A DNA stretch of 64,000 nt from Roseiarcus sp963824475 (GCA_963824475.1 CAWGPR010000001.1:1-64000); one strand, 5' to 3'; numbered from the stretch's first letter, positions 1 through 9,792 are shown. Program-made: numbers and translations. The notes: generated by a model not told the origin, from the letters alone.

Positions 1-1472
1 CGCGGCAATGTCTCCATGATGTACGCGCTGGTCGCGCCTGTGCTGGTGTTCGGCGGCGGGGCGGCGATCGACTATGGCCGGGCGGCGCAGATTTACACGA
101 AATTGAACGCCGCGGCCGACGCCGCCGCGCTCGCCGCGCTGACGCCGGCGATGTTGCAGCAAAGCACCACCGTCGCCCATGACGCCGCCGTCAACATGTT
201 CAACGGCCTGACCGAAAACATCCCGGGCCTGACCGCCAACGCGACCCAGGTGACGGTCTCCGTCACGGTCGGCGCCACTGCGCTCACACGCAATGTCGAG
301 GTCAGCTACTCGTCGTCGGTCGACACCATCTTCTCCCAGGTGCTGCACGTCAACTCGCTGCAGGTCTCGGGCGTTTCGGAGGCGAGCGCCCAGGCGCCGC
401 CCAATATCGACTTCTATGTCCTGCTCGACAATTCGCCCTCGATGGCGCTGCCGGCGACGGCGGCCGGGATCACCCAGATGGAGGGCCTCACGACAAACGA
501 AACCAAGGCTCAAGGGGCAGGGACCGGAGGCTGCGCCTTCGCCTGCCACCAGGCCAGCACCAACAACACCGACAGCGCCGGAAACCCTTGCACCGACCGA
601 ACTTCGCCGACCTTGTCCGCCGCCCCGCCGTCGACATCGACCGGCACCTACTATTGTGCAACGAAGCACGGCGCGCAGATCGACAATTACGCGCTGGCCC
701 GCAAGAACAACATCACGCTCCGTCTGGACGAGTTGAACAGCGGCGTTTCGACCCTGCTTCAGACGGCCTCGACGACCTCGCAGTCAAACCTGTTCGCCAC
801 GCCGCCGAAGTACCGGTTTTCGATCTATTCGATGGATAGCCTCTGGCAGATCGGTCTCAACCCGCTCATGGCCCTGACGTCGAGCTATACGTCAGGCTGG
901 ACGAGCGCCTCGGCCAATTTCGGCGTGATGGAGATGTATTCCAACAACAACGATTGCGCCAACGCGGCGTGCTCGTCGAGCACGTCCACGCCCGGCGGCG
1001 ACGTCGCCACCAACTACGACGATTCGCTCGGCAAGCTCAGCCAGACGAGCTACATCCCGAACCCGGGCAACGGCACCAATCAGGCCGGCGACACGCCGCA
1101 GGAAGTGCTGTTCATCGTCACCGACGGCGTCGAGGACGAGAAGAGCGGCTCACAGCGCCTCGAACAGACGATCAACGATCTCGCCGGCGACCCCAACGGC
1201 TCCCTTATGGCAACGCGTCGGGAACCAATTGGTGCACGACGATCAAGAATCGCGGCATCAAGATCGCGATCCTCTACACCGACTATCTGCAGGTGACAAA
1301 CAATAGCTGGTACGTCAGTCACATCCAACCGTTCCAGCCCGACATCGCGACCGCCCTGCAGACCTGCGCCACGCCTGGCTTGTTCATCGACGAGGCGACC
1401 GACACGAACATCGGAACGGACCTCGCCAACCTGTTCAACGCGGCGACGCAATCGGGCCATCTGACCCAATAG
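1..1472 (+). pseudogene. TadG-like pilus assembly protein, 5' partial and frameshifted
   Basis: The coding sequence is already open at base 1. Its first residues (RGNVSMMYALVAPVL, then an AIDYGRA stretch) match the N-terminal membrane segment and TadE/TadG-like start of Flp-pilus pseudopilin-like proteins. A von Willebrand A domain follows, with a MIDAS-type DNSPS motif near residue 140 and an FIVTDGVED strand near residue 367. The frame breaks near 1196-1206: frame 1 degenerates after a DPNGS stretch, while frame 3 continues with PYGNASGTNWC and reaches a natural end at 1472. One lost base in a run of C and T would explain this. TadG family proteins anchor the Tad/Flp adhesion pilus in the envelope; the other tad genes are not in view. 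Family assignment is fairly sure. Whether the break is real or a sequencing error is not. Confidence 0.75.
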
Positions 1473-1739
1473 GGCGTAAGGGGCCGAATCCCTCCAAGCT
1501 TGCCCGGGCCGATCCAAGCCAAGCCGCTTGGATCGGCTTGGCTTTGTTTCGTCATACCCGACTTCCCGAGGGTCGAGGGGCCATTGCTCGAGGCGGCCCG
1601 CGATCGGCGTGACGTTCCGGATGCGCAGGCAGGCAGTTTGCCGGCGGCGGCGCGGCATGTGAGAAGATCGCGGCCTTGCGCGCGACTGCCTGACAGCTTC
1701 GCAGATCGGACACGCTCTGCGACTACCGCCACTGAGCGG

Positions 1740-1985
1740 CGCAGATGGCGCCGTTCGGCGCGCATTACCGCACCATCGCGGTCAGCCTCAGACATTGCTG
1801 GCCGGAAAAATGGAACGGCGAAGGCGACGATTTCACCGTGCGGCGGCACACCGCCGACATCGCCGGCTTCATCCGCGCCCTCAAGGCGGGGCCGATCCAT
1901 CTGCTCGGTCATTCCCGGGGAGCGCATATCGCTTTCCGCGTGGCGTAGGATTTTCCCGACCTCATTCGCACGCTCATCCTACCTT
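1740..1985 (+). pseudogene. alpha/beta-hydrolase fragment with in-frame stop
   Basis: A short open stretch encodes an oxyanion/nucleophile-elbow region of an alpha/beta-hydrolase: the GHSRG motif (family GxSxG) is preceded by HLL and followed by AHIAFRVA. An amber codon at 1946-1948 stands where relatives have Gln or Glu (RVA-stop-DFPDLIRTLIL), and the frame dissolves soon after. There is no recognisable N-terminal HG motif or catalytic His region. This is a remnant, and it abuts the 3' end of the convergent ADP-ribosylglycohydrolase-like gene. Confidence 0.6.
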
Positions 1986-2019
1986 GACCGAGCCAAAGGA
2001 TTCTTCGACGTTCTCGATC

Positions 2020-4200
2020 TTAGCGCCCGCCATCCGTGCGCTCCAATCGTGTGCGCGAGGCGCTCCCGTGGACGCCGTCAATCTTGCGAGGCGAGGAGCG
2101 CGGCGGCGCCACCAGGACCTCATCGGTGGACGCCGCACCGCCTTCAATGATCAGCGCGACGCCGCCATCGGCTAACGCGCCCTCGCTGTCGTCCCGGGCC
2201 GCAAGCCGAACGCCATCGACAATGACCTCGATTGTTTGGCCTTCAGTCTCGAGGATGAAGTGATAGGGCCTCTCAAAGGACCACTCGAAAGGTGTTTCCG
2301 CGAGGACCGTCGTCTCGCCGTCCCGCGCGCGAACCAGCCGCAGGACATTCGATCGCACGAGAAGGACCGCGTAAAACCGTCGCAAACCCTGCACCCGAAC
2401 GCCAATCCCTGCTTGTTCGGCAAGATGGACGGTGAGCGCCGTCTCGACCCGATAATCGCGCCACTGCCGGCTTCCGTGAATGATCATGCCTTCACCGCGG
2501 TCCTGTGAAATCCGGAAGGCCTGCGGGAAGGTCGTCGAGAAATTGTCGACCGCGTTGACCCAGGCGCGGCGCCCGAAGTCGCTCGGCTCCCTAGGGCGCT
2601 TCAGCCGCACGTCCGGGGCCCCATCCCAGCGGAGCCAGTCGAGCACGATCGCGCCGTCCCGGGCGCTCCCTAGCGAACGGGCCGCAATACCGACGGATTG
2701 GATGGGCTGGCCATCTGTGTCGGGCAGACGCCAATCGAGGATCGTGTCTTCATTCGCCGCCAAGACGACCGCCTCGGAATCCAGTGGAGCGAGGCTGTCG
2801 CCCGCGCCATAGACGAGCGCGCTCAAGCTGACTGCGACATCGCCCGCGTTCTCAGAGTGAGCGATGACGCGCGCCTGCACGCGTTGCCCCGAATAGACGA
2901 GCGGCGTCGCCATCAGTTCATAAGTCCGCATGCGCGTGACTTCGGGAGGGGTGAAGGTCGGCGTCATGATGCGGGCTTGGTCAGACCCAAGTCCCGCGAA
3001 GCGCAGCTCGAGGGCTCGGCTTGTCTCGAACGCGATATTCGCAAGCTCGACTTTTGCACGCGCGCCTTCGACCGGCGCAAAGCCCTGCACGCCGCCAGGC
3101 TGAGAGAAATGGAACTGCGCTCCGCCTTTCGGCGCAGGGAGGGGAGGCGCGCCCGCGAGTTTCCGTCCAAGGTCGACCAGCCGTGCGCTGACCCGAACCG
3201 CGTCGTTGATCGCGTCCCCTCCGTCCGCGGAGGAGATCAGCATGCGGTCCGCGAGCGGCCCGCGCCATTTGCCCCGGGCGTCGATCCCTTCAAGACCAAG
3301 CATGGCGCCCATGAGGCAGCCCACGTTGCCCGCATTGCAATCCGTATCCCAGCCGGAGGTGCAGACGATCGTCTGTGCAAGCGCGAAGTCGTCCGGAGCA
3401 TAGAGCAGCGCCATGATCATGAGCGCGTGATTGGGGATGACGTGACAATGGCCGGGATGCTTGTCGTATCCGTAGCGCGCTTCGATCGCGTCCCGCGTCT
3501 CGCGCCAGTCCGGATAGCGCTTTCGCCACTCTCGAATGTCGGCGATGAGCGTCGCGATCGGGCTTCCTGATGAAACATATGCGAGCCCAACGTCGATCAG
3601 GCGTTCGACGTCACGACTTATGAACGCCTCGGCTTCCATCGCCGCCCAGAGCTTCGCCGCGTCCACCGCCGCGCCGTCGTGGCTCACTTTGGCGGCCTGC
3701 TCCGCGAGCCGGGCGGCGAGGGCCGGATTTCCGGGGGCGACGATCGCCCATCCGTCGATGAAGATCTGCGCGCCGATCTGCTCGGCGACGGCCTGGCCGT
3801 TGACCGCCGCCGACCCGCTGGCGGGGGCCGCGATCCCCCGCTTCAGATTGAGCCAGGCCGTATGCTCCGTGGAGTTCCCGTTGCCTCCCCACCACAGGAT
3901 CGAGCGGCGCTCGACAAGGTAATTCAGCCATGTCTCGCCGATCTCGCGCGCCGTGAGATCGGCGCGCGCCCCATGATCTTCAAGGGCGCGGATGAACGTA
4001 AAGGTTCCCGCCACGTCGTCGTCAGTGACGACCAACGGACAGTTCAGCCGCTCGTGGACATAGCCCTCGATGGACCCGAGTTCGCGCATGATCCGCTGAT
4101 ACGTCCAACCCTCGAACGGGCGCCCGAGGTAGACGCCGATCAGCTTGCCGAGCACAGCCGCGTAAGCGCGCTCCGAATAGTCTAAAGGCAAAGGTCTCAT
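2020..4200 (-). CDS. ADP-ribosylglycohydrolase family protein with C-terminal accessory domains
   Basis: The N-terminal half (about residues 5-340) is an ADP-ribosylglycohydrolase fold. It has the metal-binding VTDDDVAGTF motif near residue 58 and the second metal cluster SGWDTDCNAGNVG near 283, both hallmark sites of the dinuclear Mg family. The roughly 380-residue C-terminal part looks like beta-rich, carbohydrate-binding/LamG-like modules (my inference from composition and strand-like patterns). The gene is last in a minus-strand operon, 9 bp after the GH172 gene. Family members remove ADP-ribose from proteins or hydrolyse other ribofuranosyl compounds. The sugar-importer context suggests a small-molecule furanoside substrate rather than protein demodification. 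No signal peptide is seen, so it is probably cytoplasmic. The last 20-30 residues are low-complexity and may be degraded. Confidence 0.8.
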   Translation of the reverse strand: MRPLPLDYSERAYAAVLGKLIGVYLGRPFEGWTYQRIMRELGSIEGYVHERLNCPLVVTDDDVAGTFTFIRALEDHGARADLTAREIGETWLNYLVERRSILWWGGNGNSTEHTAWLNLKRGIAAPASGSAAVNGQAVAEQIGAQIFIDGWAIVAPGNPALAARLAEQAAKVSHDGAAVDAAKLWAAMEAEAFISRDVERLIDVGLAYVSSGSPIATLIADIREWRKRYPDWRETRDAIEARYGYDKHPGHCHVIPNHALMIMALLYAPDDFALAQTIVCTSGWDTDCNAGNVGCLMGAMLGLEGIDARGKWRGPLADRMLISSADGGDAINDAVRVSARLVDLGRKLAGAPPLPAPKGGAQFHFSQPGGVQGFAPVEGARAKVELANIAFETSRALELRFAGLGSDQARIMTPTFTPPEVTRMRTYELMATPLVYSGQRVQARVIAHSENAGDVAVSLSALVYGAGDSLAPLDSEAVVLAANEDTILDWRLPDTDGQPIQSVGIAARSLGSARDGAIVLDWLRWDGAPDVRLKRPREPSDFGRRAWVNAVDNFSTTFPQAFRISQDRGEGMIIHGSRQWRDYRVETALTVHLAEQAGIGVRVQGLRRFYAVLLVRSNVLRLVRARDGETTVLAETPFEWSFERPYHFILETEGQTIEVIVDGVRLAARDDSEGALADGGVALIIEGGAASTDEVLVAPPRSSPRKIDGVHGSASRTRLERTDGGR

Positions 4201-4209
4201 CGCGCGCGC

Positions 4210-5322
4210 CTAGATGATTTCGAGATAGTCGCGGTCCGGGAGCGCCGGAAACGGCGCCGCCGGCAACGTCTGGTACCAGTAGGCGACAGAAGCGATGTCG
4301 TCCTGCAGCGGCAGGTAGCGACGGTTCTCTTTCTCGGTGCGCCAGCCGATCGCCTGGAGCGTCACCTTGAGATCCGTCTCGAAGCGGATCGGATCCATGA
4401 TGTGCCAACGGTAGAGGCCGAATCGCTCCTGCGACTGGTAGGTCCCATCGGGCCGGATGACCTGGGGAAGCCCCGCGTAAGGAGTCGTGAACTCGATGTA
4501 AGCCCGCGCGAATGTCGGGTCGACCGTGCCGGCGTCGAAGTTATAGGCGCCGCAGAAATAGTCCTCGGTCCCCGTGCCGCAGATGGTTGGCCATTCGTCG
4601 CCATCCATAAAGAACTTGATCTCGCCCTCGCCCCACCAACCCGAATTGTTGACGCCCCAGGCGACATAGGTTCCGACGTAATGACCGCGCCCCTTCACGC
4701 CGTCGAGCACCACATAATCCTGCTTGAACGGCAACGGGTTCGTACGCCTGAAGCTGGCGTGGAAATAGGCCGCGTCCTGAGGAACGTCGGTCAAAGCATA
4801 GTTGATCTGCCAGTAGATGACGGCTTCGGCGTCCGGGTCGCGATTCTCGAGAGTGAGGCGGGCGCGGCGTCGAAAAGGCATCTCCCAGTAGCAATTGAAG
4901 GCGCGTCCTGGATTGACGCAAACGGCGAGCGAGCTCACCGGAGCGTAGCGACCCCATCCACAGGCAAAAAAGTCTCCGAGCGGCGCCTCGACCGACGGGT
5001 GGCTCTGATCGTCCCAGTGAATGCGCAGGATGAGATCACGCCAGCGCACGTGGGCGGGCGTGATCCATATCTGCTGGATTGCGCCTTGCCCTTCGATGTC
5101 GCCAAGCAGCAGGGTCTCGCCCGGGGCGACGCGCATCGATGGCGAGATCTTCCAGCCGCGTCCGAGTCCGCGCGCGTGGATCGCGCCGGCGCCCTCATCG
5201 GCCATGCCGCCTTTGCCCTTCTCGCCCGTCGGGTTTTCCGGGCTGATCGAACGCGACTTCGCCGAAGACAGCCGCGACAGATTGCCGAGATGCAATCCGA
5301 GACCCGAGAACCCCTCCGTCAT
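4210..5322 (-). CDS. GH172 (DUF2961) family glycoside hydrolase
   Basis: This 370-residue protein starts with the family's typical GLGLHLGNLSRLSSAKSRS segment and contains the signature GEGEIKFFMDGD followed by GTGTEDYF. The first Glu of GEGE and the Glu of GTED are 21 residues apart. That is the spacing I remember for the catalytic nucleophile and acid/base of characterised GH172 alpha-fructofuranosidase/arabinofuranosidase enzymes. GH172 acts on alpha-D-fructofuranosides, difructose dianhydrides and D-arabinofuranosides. No signal peptide is visible, so it probably processes an imported oligosaccharide or glycoside in the cytoplasm. It lies between the importer permeases and the ADP-ribosylglycohydrolase-like gene in the same operon. 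The start has a GAGG element about 9 nt upstream. Confidence 0.85.
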   Translation of the reverse strand: MTEGFSGLGLHLGNLSRLSSAKSRSISPENPTGEKGKGGMADEGAGAIHARGLGRGWKISPSMRVAPGETLLLGDIEGQGAIQQIWITPAHVRWRDLILRIHWDDQSHPSVEAPLGDFFACGWGRYAPVSSLAVCVNPGRAFNCYWEMPFRRRARLTLENRDPDAEAVIYWQINYALTDVPQDAAYFHASFRRTNPLPFKQDYVVLDGVKGRGHYVGTYVAWGVNNSGWWGEGEIKFFMDGDEWPTICGTGTEDYFCGAYNFDAGTVDPTFARAYIEFTTPYAGLPQVIRPDGTYQSQERFGLYRWHIMDPIRFETDLKVTLQAIGWRTEKENRRYLPLQDDIASVAYWYQTLPAAPFPALPDRDYLEII

Positions 5323-5355
5323 GCCGCTCGCCTCATTCGATTCTATCCGATTTAC

Positions 5356-6213
5356 TTAATGCCCGTCGTCTTGATCGAACTCGATGATGCGCTTCTGGAA
5401 GATGACGAACATGACGATCGTCGGAAGCGCGACGACGGTAGAGGCCGCCATCACATAGTTCCACGAGCCATTATACTGCTGACGGAAGCTGGCGATCGCG
5501 ACCTGCACCATCCAGAGGTCCTGGTTCGAGGTGATGGTCAGAGGCCAAAGGAAGGAGTTCCAGTTGGCGAGGAAGAAAAGGATCGCAAGCGCAGAGAGAA
5601 TGGGCCGACTCAAGGGAACGATGATCGACCACCAGATACGGAAATAGCCGGCGCCATCGATCAACGCGGCCTCCTCGAGCTCGCGGGGAATAGCGAGGTA
5701 GAACTGGCGCAGAAGGAAGATGCCGAAGGCGTTGAAGATCGAAGGAATGATCAATCCGGCGTAGCTGTCGAGCATATGGAGCGTGCGCGCCAGGATGAAG
5801 AGCGGCACGATGATGACCGGTTGCGAGATCAGAAAGGTCGCAAACATCGCAAGAAAGATCGCGTCGCGTCCCGGAAAACGCAGACGCGCCAGCGCATAGC
5901 CGGCCATGGAATGCAAGATGAGCGCGACGACGGTCACCGCGGCGGAAACGAAGAGCGTGTTGAGAAGGTAGCGGACGAAATCGACCTGGGTGAACACATA
6001 GACGAAACTGGCCAGTGTCGGCCGCCGCGGGATGAGATTCGTGTCGAACACCTCGTTCGAGGGCTTGAGCGACATCGACAGCATCCAGAAGAGCGGCGCG
6101 ACCGCCATGAAGGCGAGAATGACGCCCGCGAGATAGAGCGCAAGCCGGACCGGCTGCAGCATCGCGCGCTCGATCGAGTCGTCGTCCGCCGCCGCGGGGG
6201 CCGCCTCACTCAT
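5356..6213 (-). CDS. carbohydrate ABC transporter permease, MalG/CUT1 type
   Basis: The protein has six predicted membrane segments and the permease EAA loop (EEAALIDGAGYFRIWWSIIVPLSRP), which couples to the ATPase. With the upstream permease it forms the CUT1-type heterodimeric channel for an oligosaccharide or glycoside. I chose the ATG at 6213 (MSEAAPA); an in-frame GTG at 6228 is possible. Either way the start overlaps the end of the preceding permease gene, as expected for translational coupling. No ATPase gene is present in the operon, so a shared MsmK/UgpC-type ATPase encoded elsewhere is probably used. Confidence 0.9.
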   Translation of the reverse strand: MSEAAPAAADDDSIERAMLQPVRLALYLAGVILAFMAVAPLFWMLSMSLKPSNEVFDTNLIPRRPTLASFVYVFTQVDFVRYLLNTLFVSAAVTVVALILHSMAGYALARLRFPGRDAIFLAMFATFLISQPVIIVPLFILARTLHMLDSYAGLIIPSIFNAFGIFLLRQFYLAIPRELEEAALIDGAGYFRIWWSIIVPLSRPILSALAILFFLANWNSFLWPLTITSNQDLWMVQVAIASFRQQYNGSWNYVMAASTVVALPTIVMFVIFQKRIIEFDQDDGH

Positions 6214-7165
6214 TGGTAAAGCGCCCACCTTCGGTAAGAAGAAACATGAGAACGGTGATCGCCATCAGCACAACGACGAGCACCGACGCCATTGCCGCCG
6301 CATAGCCGTATTCGTTGAACTGGAAAGCCTGCTGATAGATGTAGTAGATGGCGAGCGACGTCGAGTTCGCCGGGCCGCCCTTCGTCATGATGTAGATGAG
6401 ATCGAACGTCTGCGATCCGCATACCGCCGTCACCGTTGAAACGAGCAGGACGAAGAAGCTCGTCGGCCGCAACAGCGGCAGCGTGATCTGGAAGAAGGAC
6501 TGGACGGGTCCGGCTCCGTCGATGCGGGCCGCTTCGTAATATTCCTTGGGAATGTCCTGCAGGCCGCCGAGAAAGATCAGCATGTAGAATCCCATCAGGA
6601 ACCAGACGCTGATCGCGATGACGGTGCCGAGCGCAAAGCGAGGATCGCCGAGCCACGAAATCGACCCGATGCCGATTGTTGCGCCCAACTGGTTGAAGAG
6701 CCCGATCTTGTCGATGACCAGCACCTGCCAGACGAGAGCGACGACGACGAGGCTGACCGTCTGGGGCATGAAGAGGAGCGTCCGGATGGCGCCGTTGAAG
6801 CGGGTGTCGGCTTGCACAAGCAAGGCGAGTCCGAGCCCAACGCCATAGAGCAGCGGCACGAGAGCGACGACATAGAGGATCGTCACCCGAAGACTGCGCC
6901 AGAACAGCGGATCGCCCAGCATCCGTCGATAATTGTCGAATCCGACGAACGTGTATTCGCCGAAGCCGCTGACTGAGAAGAAGCCGAGACTGAGCGACAG
7001 GATCATTGGCCCGCCGACGAAAATCAGGAGACCGATGGCGTCGGGCGCCACGAAAAGATAGCCCGCGATCCTTTCGCGCGCGACGTTGGACAGTCGTGGG
7101 CCGCGATCGACCGAGGGCGCCCCGAGATGGGCGCCCTCGCTAGCTTCGGTTGTGTGATCCTGCAT
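6206..7165 (-). CDS. carbohydrate ABC transporter permease, MalF/CUT1 type
   Basis: This is a 319-residue permease with six membrane spans and the coupling motif EAARIDGAGPVQSFFQITLPLLRP. It is read as one open frame with the upstream binding protein, but its own ATG at 7165 (MQDHTTEASEG) overlaps the expected TGA of the binding-protein gene in a TGATG arrangement. The N-terminal extension before LSNVARERIAGYLFVAPD is typical of CUT1 MalF-like subunits. The partner permease follows with a short overlap. I treat the apparent fusion as a frameshift artefact (see the binding-protein entry). Confidence 0.88.
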   Translation of the reverse strand: MQDHTTEASEGAHLGAPSVDRGPRLSNVARERIAGYLFVAPDAIGLLIFVGGPMILSLSLGFFSVSGFGEYTFVGFDNYRRMLGDPLFWRSLRVTILYVVALVPLLYGVGLGLALLVQADTRFNGAIRTLLFMPQTVSLVVVALVWQVLVIDKIGLFNQLGATIGIGSISWLGDPRFALGTVIAISVWFLMGFYMLIFLGGLQDIPKEYYEAARIDGAGPVQSFFQITLPLLRPTSFFVLLVSTVTAVCGSQTFDLIYIMTKGGPANSTSLAIYYIYQQAFQFNEYGYAAAMASVLVVVLMAITVLMFLLTEGGRFTNE

Positions 7166-8521
7166 CAGAGGATCGGCGCGCCCTTGTAGCCCGCGAGGAA
7201 CGAGTTCGATCTGATCGGACGCCGCTTTGGCCGCCTGGGCCGGATCCTGGCCGTTCAACTGGCAAGACTGGATGGCGTCCGAGATCGCCTTGTAGACGGG
7301 CGGAGGCATGCGCGGCTCCGCGCGGGCGCCCGGGTAGATCTCATTGGTGAAGATCTTGAGGAACCCGGTTTCGAACGCGGCCTTGCCGGCCTCGAGCGCG
7401 GATTTGGTCGGCGGCATGTCGCTCTTCGCCTTGGTGCACCAGTCAACGATCCGGCCGGTCGAGCCGTCCTTAGGCGAACCCAGCGCCCAGGCGACGAACT
7501 CGCCCGCGGCCTTCGGATTCCATCCTTTGGCGTTGGCGACAAACGCCCAGCCGCCGCCGATGGTGAGATATTTTCCGCCCGGAGGCGTCGGCAGCTTGAA
7601 CACGCCATACTTGAAGTCCGGCGCGCCCTCGCGCAATTGCGCGATCGCCCAGATGCCGACATTTTGCATGGCGCAATATCCCGAGCCCAGATTTGGGACC
7701 GTGTCCCATGCCCCACCCCCCAGGGGCTTGCGCGGAGCGACGCCCGTATTGATGGCGTCCTGCCAGAACTTCAGCGCCGACACCGTAGCGGGCGTGTCGA
7801 ACGCGCTCTTCCCATCCTTCGTCTGGAAGTCGCCGCCGGCCTCCCACAGGAAGGGGTACCAGGTGAAGTTCTGATAATAGCCGGGATTCGTCTCGAACAG
7901 CACGCCGTAGCGCTTCTGGTTGGTCAATTTCTTCGCAACGGCCAGAAGTTCCTCCCAGGTCTTGGGAACGTCTTTCTCGGTCAACCCGACCTCGTTGAAA
8001 GCGTCGACGCTGTAATACATCGCCATCGGCTCGACCTCGTAGGGAAGGCCGTAGATCTTGCCATCGACCATGCGGTTCGCGATGACGCTCGGAAGGAAGT
8101 CGTCGCGCGCGCTCTGCTCCATGAACGGCGTGAGGTCGAGAAGCACGCCGCCGTTGTAATAGCGGAGGAAATCGCCCGGGCTGATGATGAAGAGATCGGG
8201 GCCCGCGCCCGACGCGAAAGCGGTCGGCAGCTTTGTGCCGTCCATGTAGGCGTTGTTTGGCACATAAACGAGCTCGACCTTCACCTCATGGCTGGCGTTC
8301 CAGTCCTTGACGAGGTCCTCGTACCATTTGTCTTGTGACGGAACGCCGCCGCCAGGCGCATAGAACTGCCAGAATTTCAGGGTCTGCGCAGCAAGGCCGC
8401 GGGACACATAGGGAAACCCGGTGATTGCAGCCCCGGTGACGCCCGCAGCCAGCACTTGTCTGCGGTTCAAGCCTCGGCGGACGTTGCGCGTCGCCGTGGA
8501 ATTGTTCGAGCCTTCAACCAT
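7165..8521 (-). pseudogene. extracellular sugar-binding protein, Tat-type signal, C-terminal 1-nt frameshift
   Basis: This is a family 1 solute-binding protein of CUT1 importers. The N-terminus carries a twin-arginine-like signal (LNRRQVLAAG) followed by a hydrophobic segment and an AQTLKFWQFY mature start. Strong Shine-Dalgarno sequence GGAGGAGG lies 7 nt before the ATG. Near 7205 the sequence reads GAA CTC GTT and the frame runs on into the permease. Removing one base gives SFLAGYKGAPIL then TGA, a normal binding-protein ending, with the stop overlapping the permease ATG. The two genes were therefore separate and coupled, and one inserted base joins them. If the base is real, the last 12 residues are replaced and the protein may be fused to a permease. 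It would bind the periplasmic sugar substrate for the importer. Confidence 0.8.
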
Positions 8522-8593
8522 TTCGTTTCCTCCTCCATGCTTTCGTCAGCCGTTCTTGACAGGTCTCGGCCCATTGCGCCGCCGGGTCTCAAC

Positions 8594-9607
8594 TCACGCC
8601 GTGAGACCTATACGAAACGCGCAGGGCAAGGTCTCGGATCTTGGCGCCATGGCGTCATTCTCGTTGAGCCGCTCGATCAACATTTCCGACGCTCGCCGGG
8701 CGAGGGCGGAGGGGCTCACACCCACGCATGTGAGCTTCGGACGAACATATTCCAGACTCGACGAGTCGTCGAAAACCGCGAGCGCAATGTCGTCCGGCGA
8801 GCGGACGCCACGATCGTGAAGCTCCGCCAGGGCCCCCACCGCCATCAGGTAATTGGCGAAGAATATGGCGCTTGGACGGTCGCGCGGCGGGACGGCGAAG
8901 AGACGCCGGATCGCCTCGCGGCCGGAAGGTTGGAGGTATGTCCCCTCGACGCGAAGACCCGGAGGAACGGTGACCCCATGCTCGGCCAAACCATGCTCGA
9001 ATCCTTCCGCGCGCGCCACCGCCTCGTCGAACGCCCTCGGGCCGGTGACATGCGCGACTCGACGATGACCTTTTTGCGCGAGGTAAGCGCCCATACGGTA
9101 GGCCCCGCCCTCGCTATCCACCCGGACGTTGTCAACCACGTTGTCTCGCAGATAGCCGATCACCACCGCCGGCACGTCGAGCTGACGCAAAGCTTCATGC
9201 GCATCGGACATTCCATGCAGCGCGAAGTCGCCGATGATCAGACCGTCGACGCGCTTGTGGCTGATCCGACGCAGATAGTCGCGCGCGTGCGCTTGAGAGC
9301 GACCGCCGGGAACGTCGGTGTTGAACACCAGCATGTCCAAGCCCACCTGTTCGAGCTCGGATTGCGCGGTCTTGACGAGTTCGGGGAAAAACGGATTGAC
9401 GATGTCGGCGATCAACATGGCAACGATATTCGTGCGGCCGGTGCGAAGGCTTCGCGCCTGTGGATTGGGCGCGTAGCCCAATTCGGCGATCACCTTTTCA
9501 ACCCGCTCACGCAGAGCCTTCGAGACGCGGTCCGAGTGGTTCACCACGTGCGAAACCGTGGTCCGTGAGACTTTTGCGAGCGCGGCGACTTGCGCAATCG
9601 TGCTCAT
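8594..9607 (-). CDS. LacI family transcriptional regulator
   Basis: The start at 9607 (MSTIAQVAALAKVSRTTVSH) places the helix-turn-helix exactly at the N-terminus and keeps the coding region clear of the operator at 9630-9657, so the upstream ATG at 9652 is rejected. The DNA-binding domain covers about residues 1-55, with the hinge at NPQARSLRTGRTN. A periplasmic-binding-protein-like sugar-sensing domain follows (IADIVNPFFPELVKTAQ, then VDGLIIGDF). It lies 72 bp upstream of the binding-protein gene on the same strand and presumably represses the operon and itself until the sugar ligand is present. Confidence 0.92.
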   Translation of the reverse strand: MSTIAQVAALAKVSRTTVSHVVNHSDRVSKALRERVEKVIAELGYAPNPQARSLRTGRTNIVAMLIADIVNPFFPELVKTAQSELEQVGLDMLVFNTDVPGGRSQAHARDYLRRISHKRVDGLIIGDFALHGMSDAHEALRQLDVPAVVIGYLRDNVVDNVRVDSEGGAYRMGAYLAQKGHRRVAHVTGPRAFDEAVARAEGFEHGLAEHGVTVPPGLRVEGTYLQPSGREAIRRLFAVPPRDRPSAIFFANYLMAVGALAELHDRGVRSPDDIALAVFDDSSSLEYVRPKLTCVGVSPSALARRASEMLIERLNENDAMAPRSETLPCAFRIGLTA

Positions 9608-9629
9608 CTTGGTAATCGGGCTAACACGC

Positions 9630-9657
9630 TGTGAATGCATTTGCAAATCCATTCACA
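9630..9657. promoter_or_regulatory. LacI-family operator palindrome
   Basis: A perfect inverted repeat TGTGAATG ... CATTCACA (8-bp arms, 12-bp spacer) encloses the palindrome ATTTGCAAAT, whose central TTGCAA core is typical of LacI/GalR-family operators. It sits 23 bp upstream of the lacI-type ATG and 136 bp upstream of the divergent dioxygenase gene, so it probably mediates autoregulation and may control both directions. Confidence 0.75.
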
Positions 9658-9792
9658 ATGACGTGATCGCGCAGATCCTATCCGAAGAGAAGGAATAACC
9701 TTCCCGCGGGCGGAGACGTTGGAGCCGCGGAAGACCGCAGGACAAGGCTGCAGCCAAACATCATCAAGGGGGCGGAGCAAGGAGGAACGTGA

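Noticed and set aside
4402..6219. 605-codon open frame on the plus strand
   Set aside because: It is antisense to the GH172 and MalG-type genes; composition is Arg/Asp/Glu-rich with no domain, typical of high-GC antisense frames.
6206..8521. True fusion of binding protein and permease
   Set aside because: A one-base change restores two normal, overlapping genes with a proper binding-protein C-terminus.
9608..9652. Longer LacI-type protein starting at 9652
   Set aside because: The extra residues would overlap the operator and precede the helix-turn-helix that normally begins at residue 2-5.
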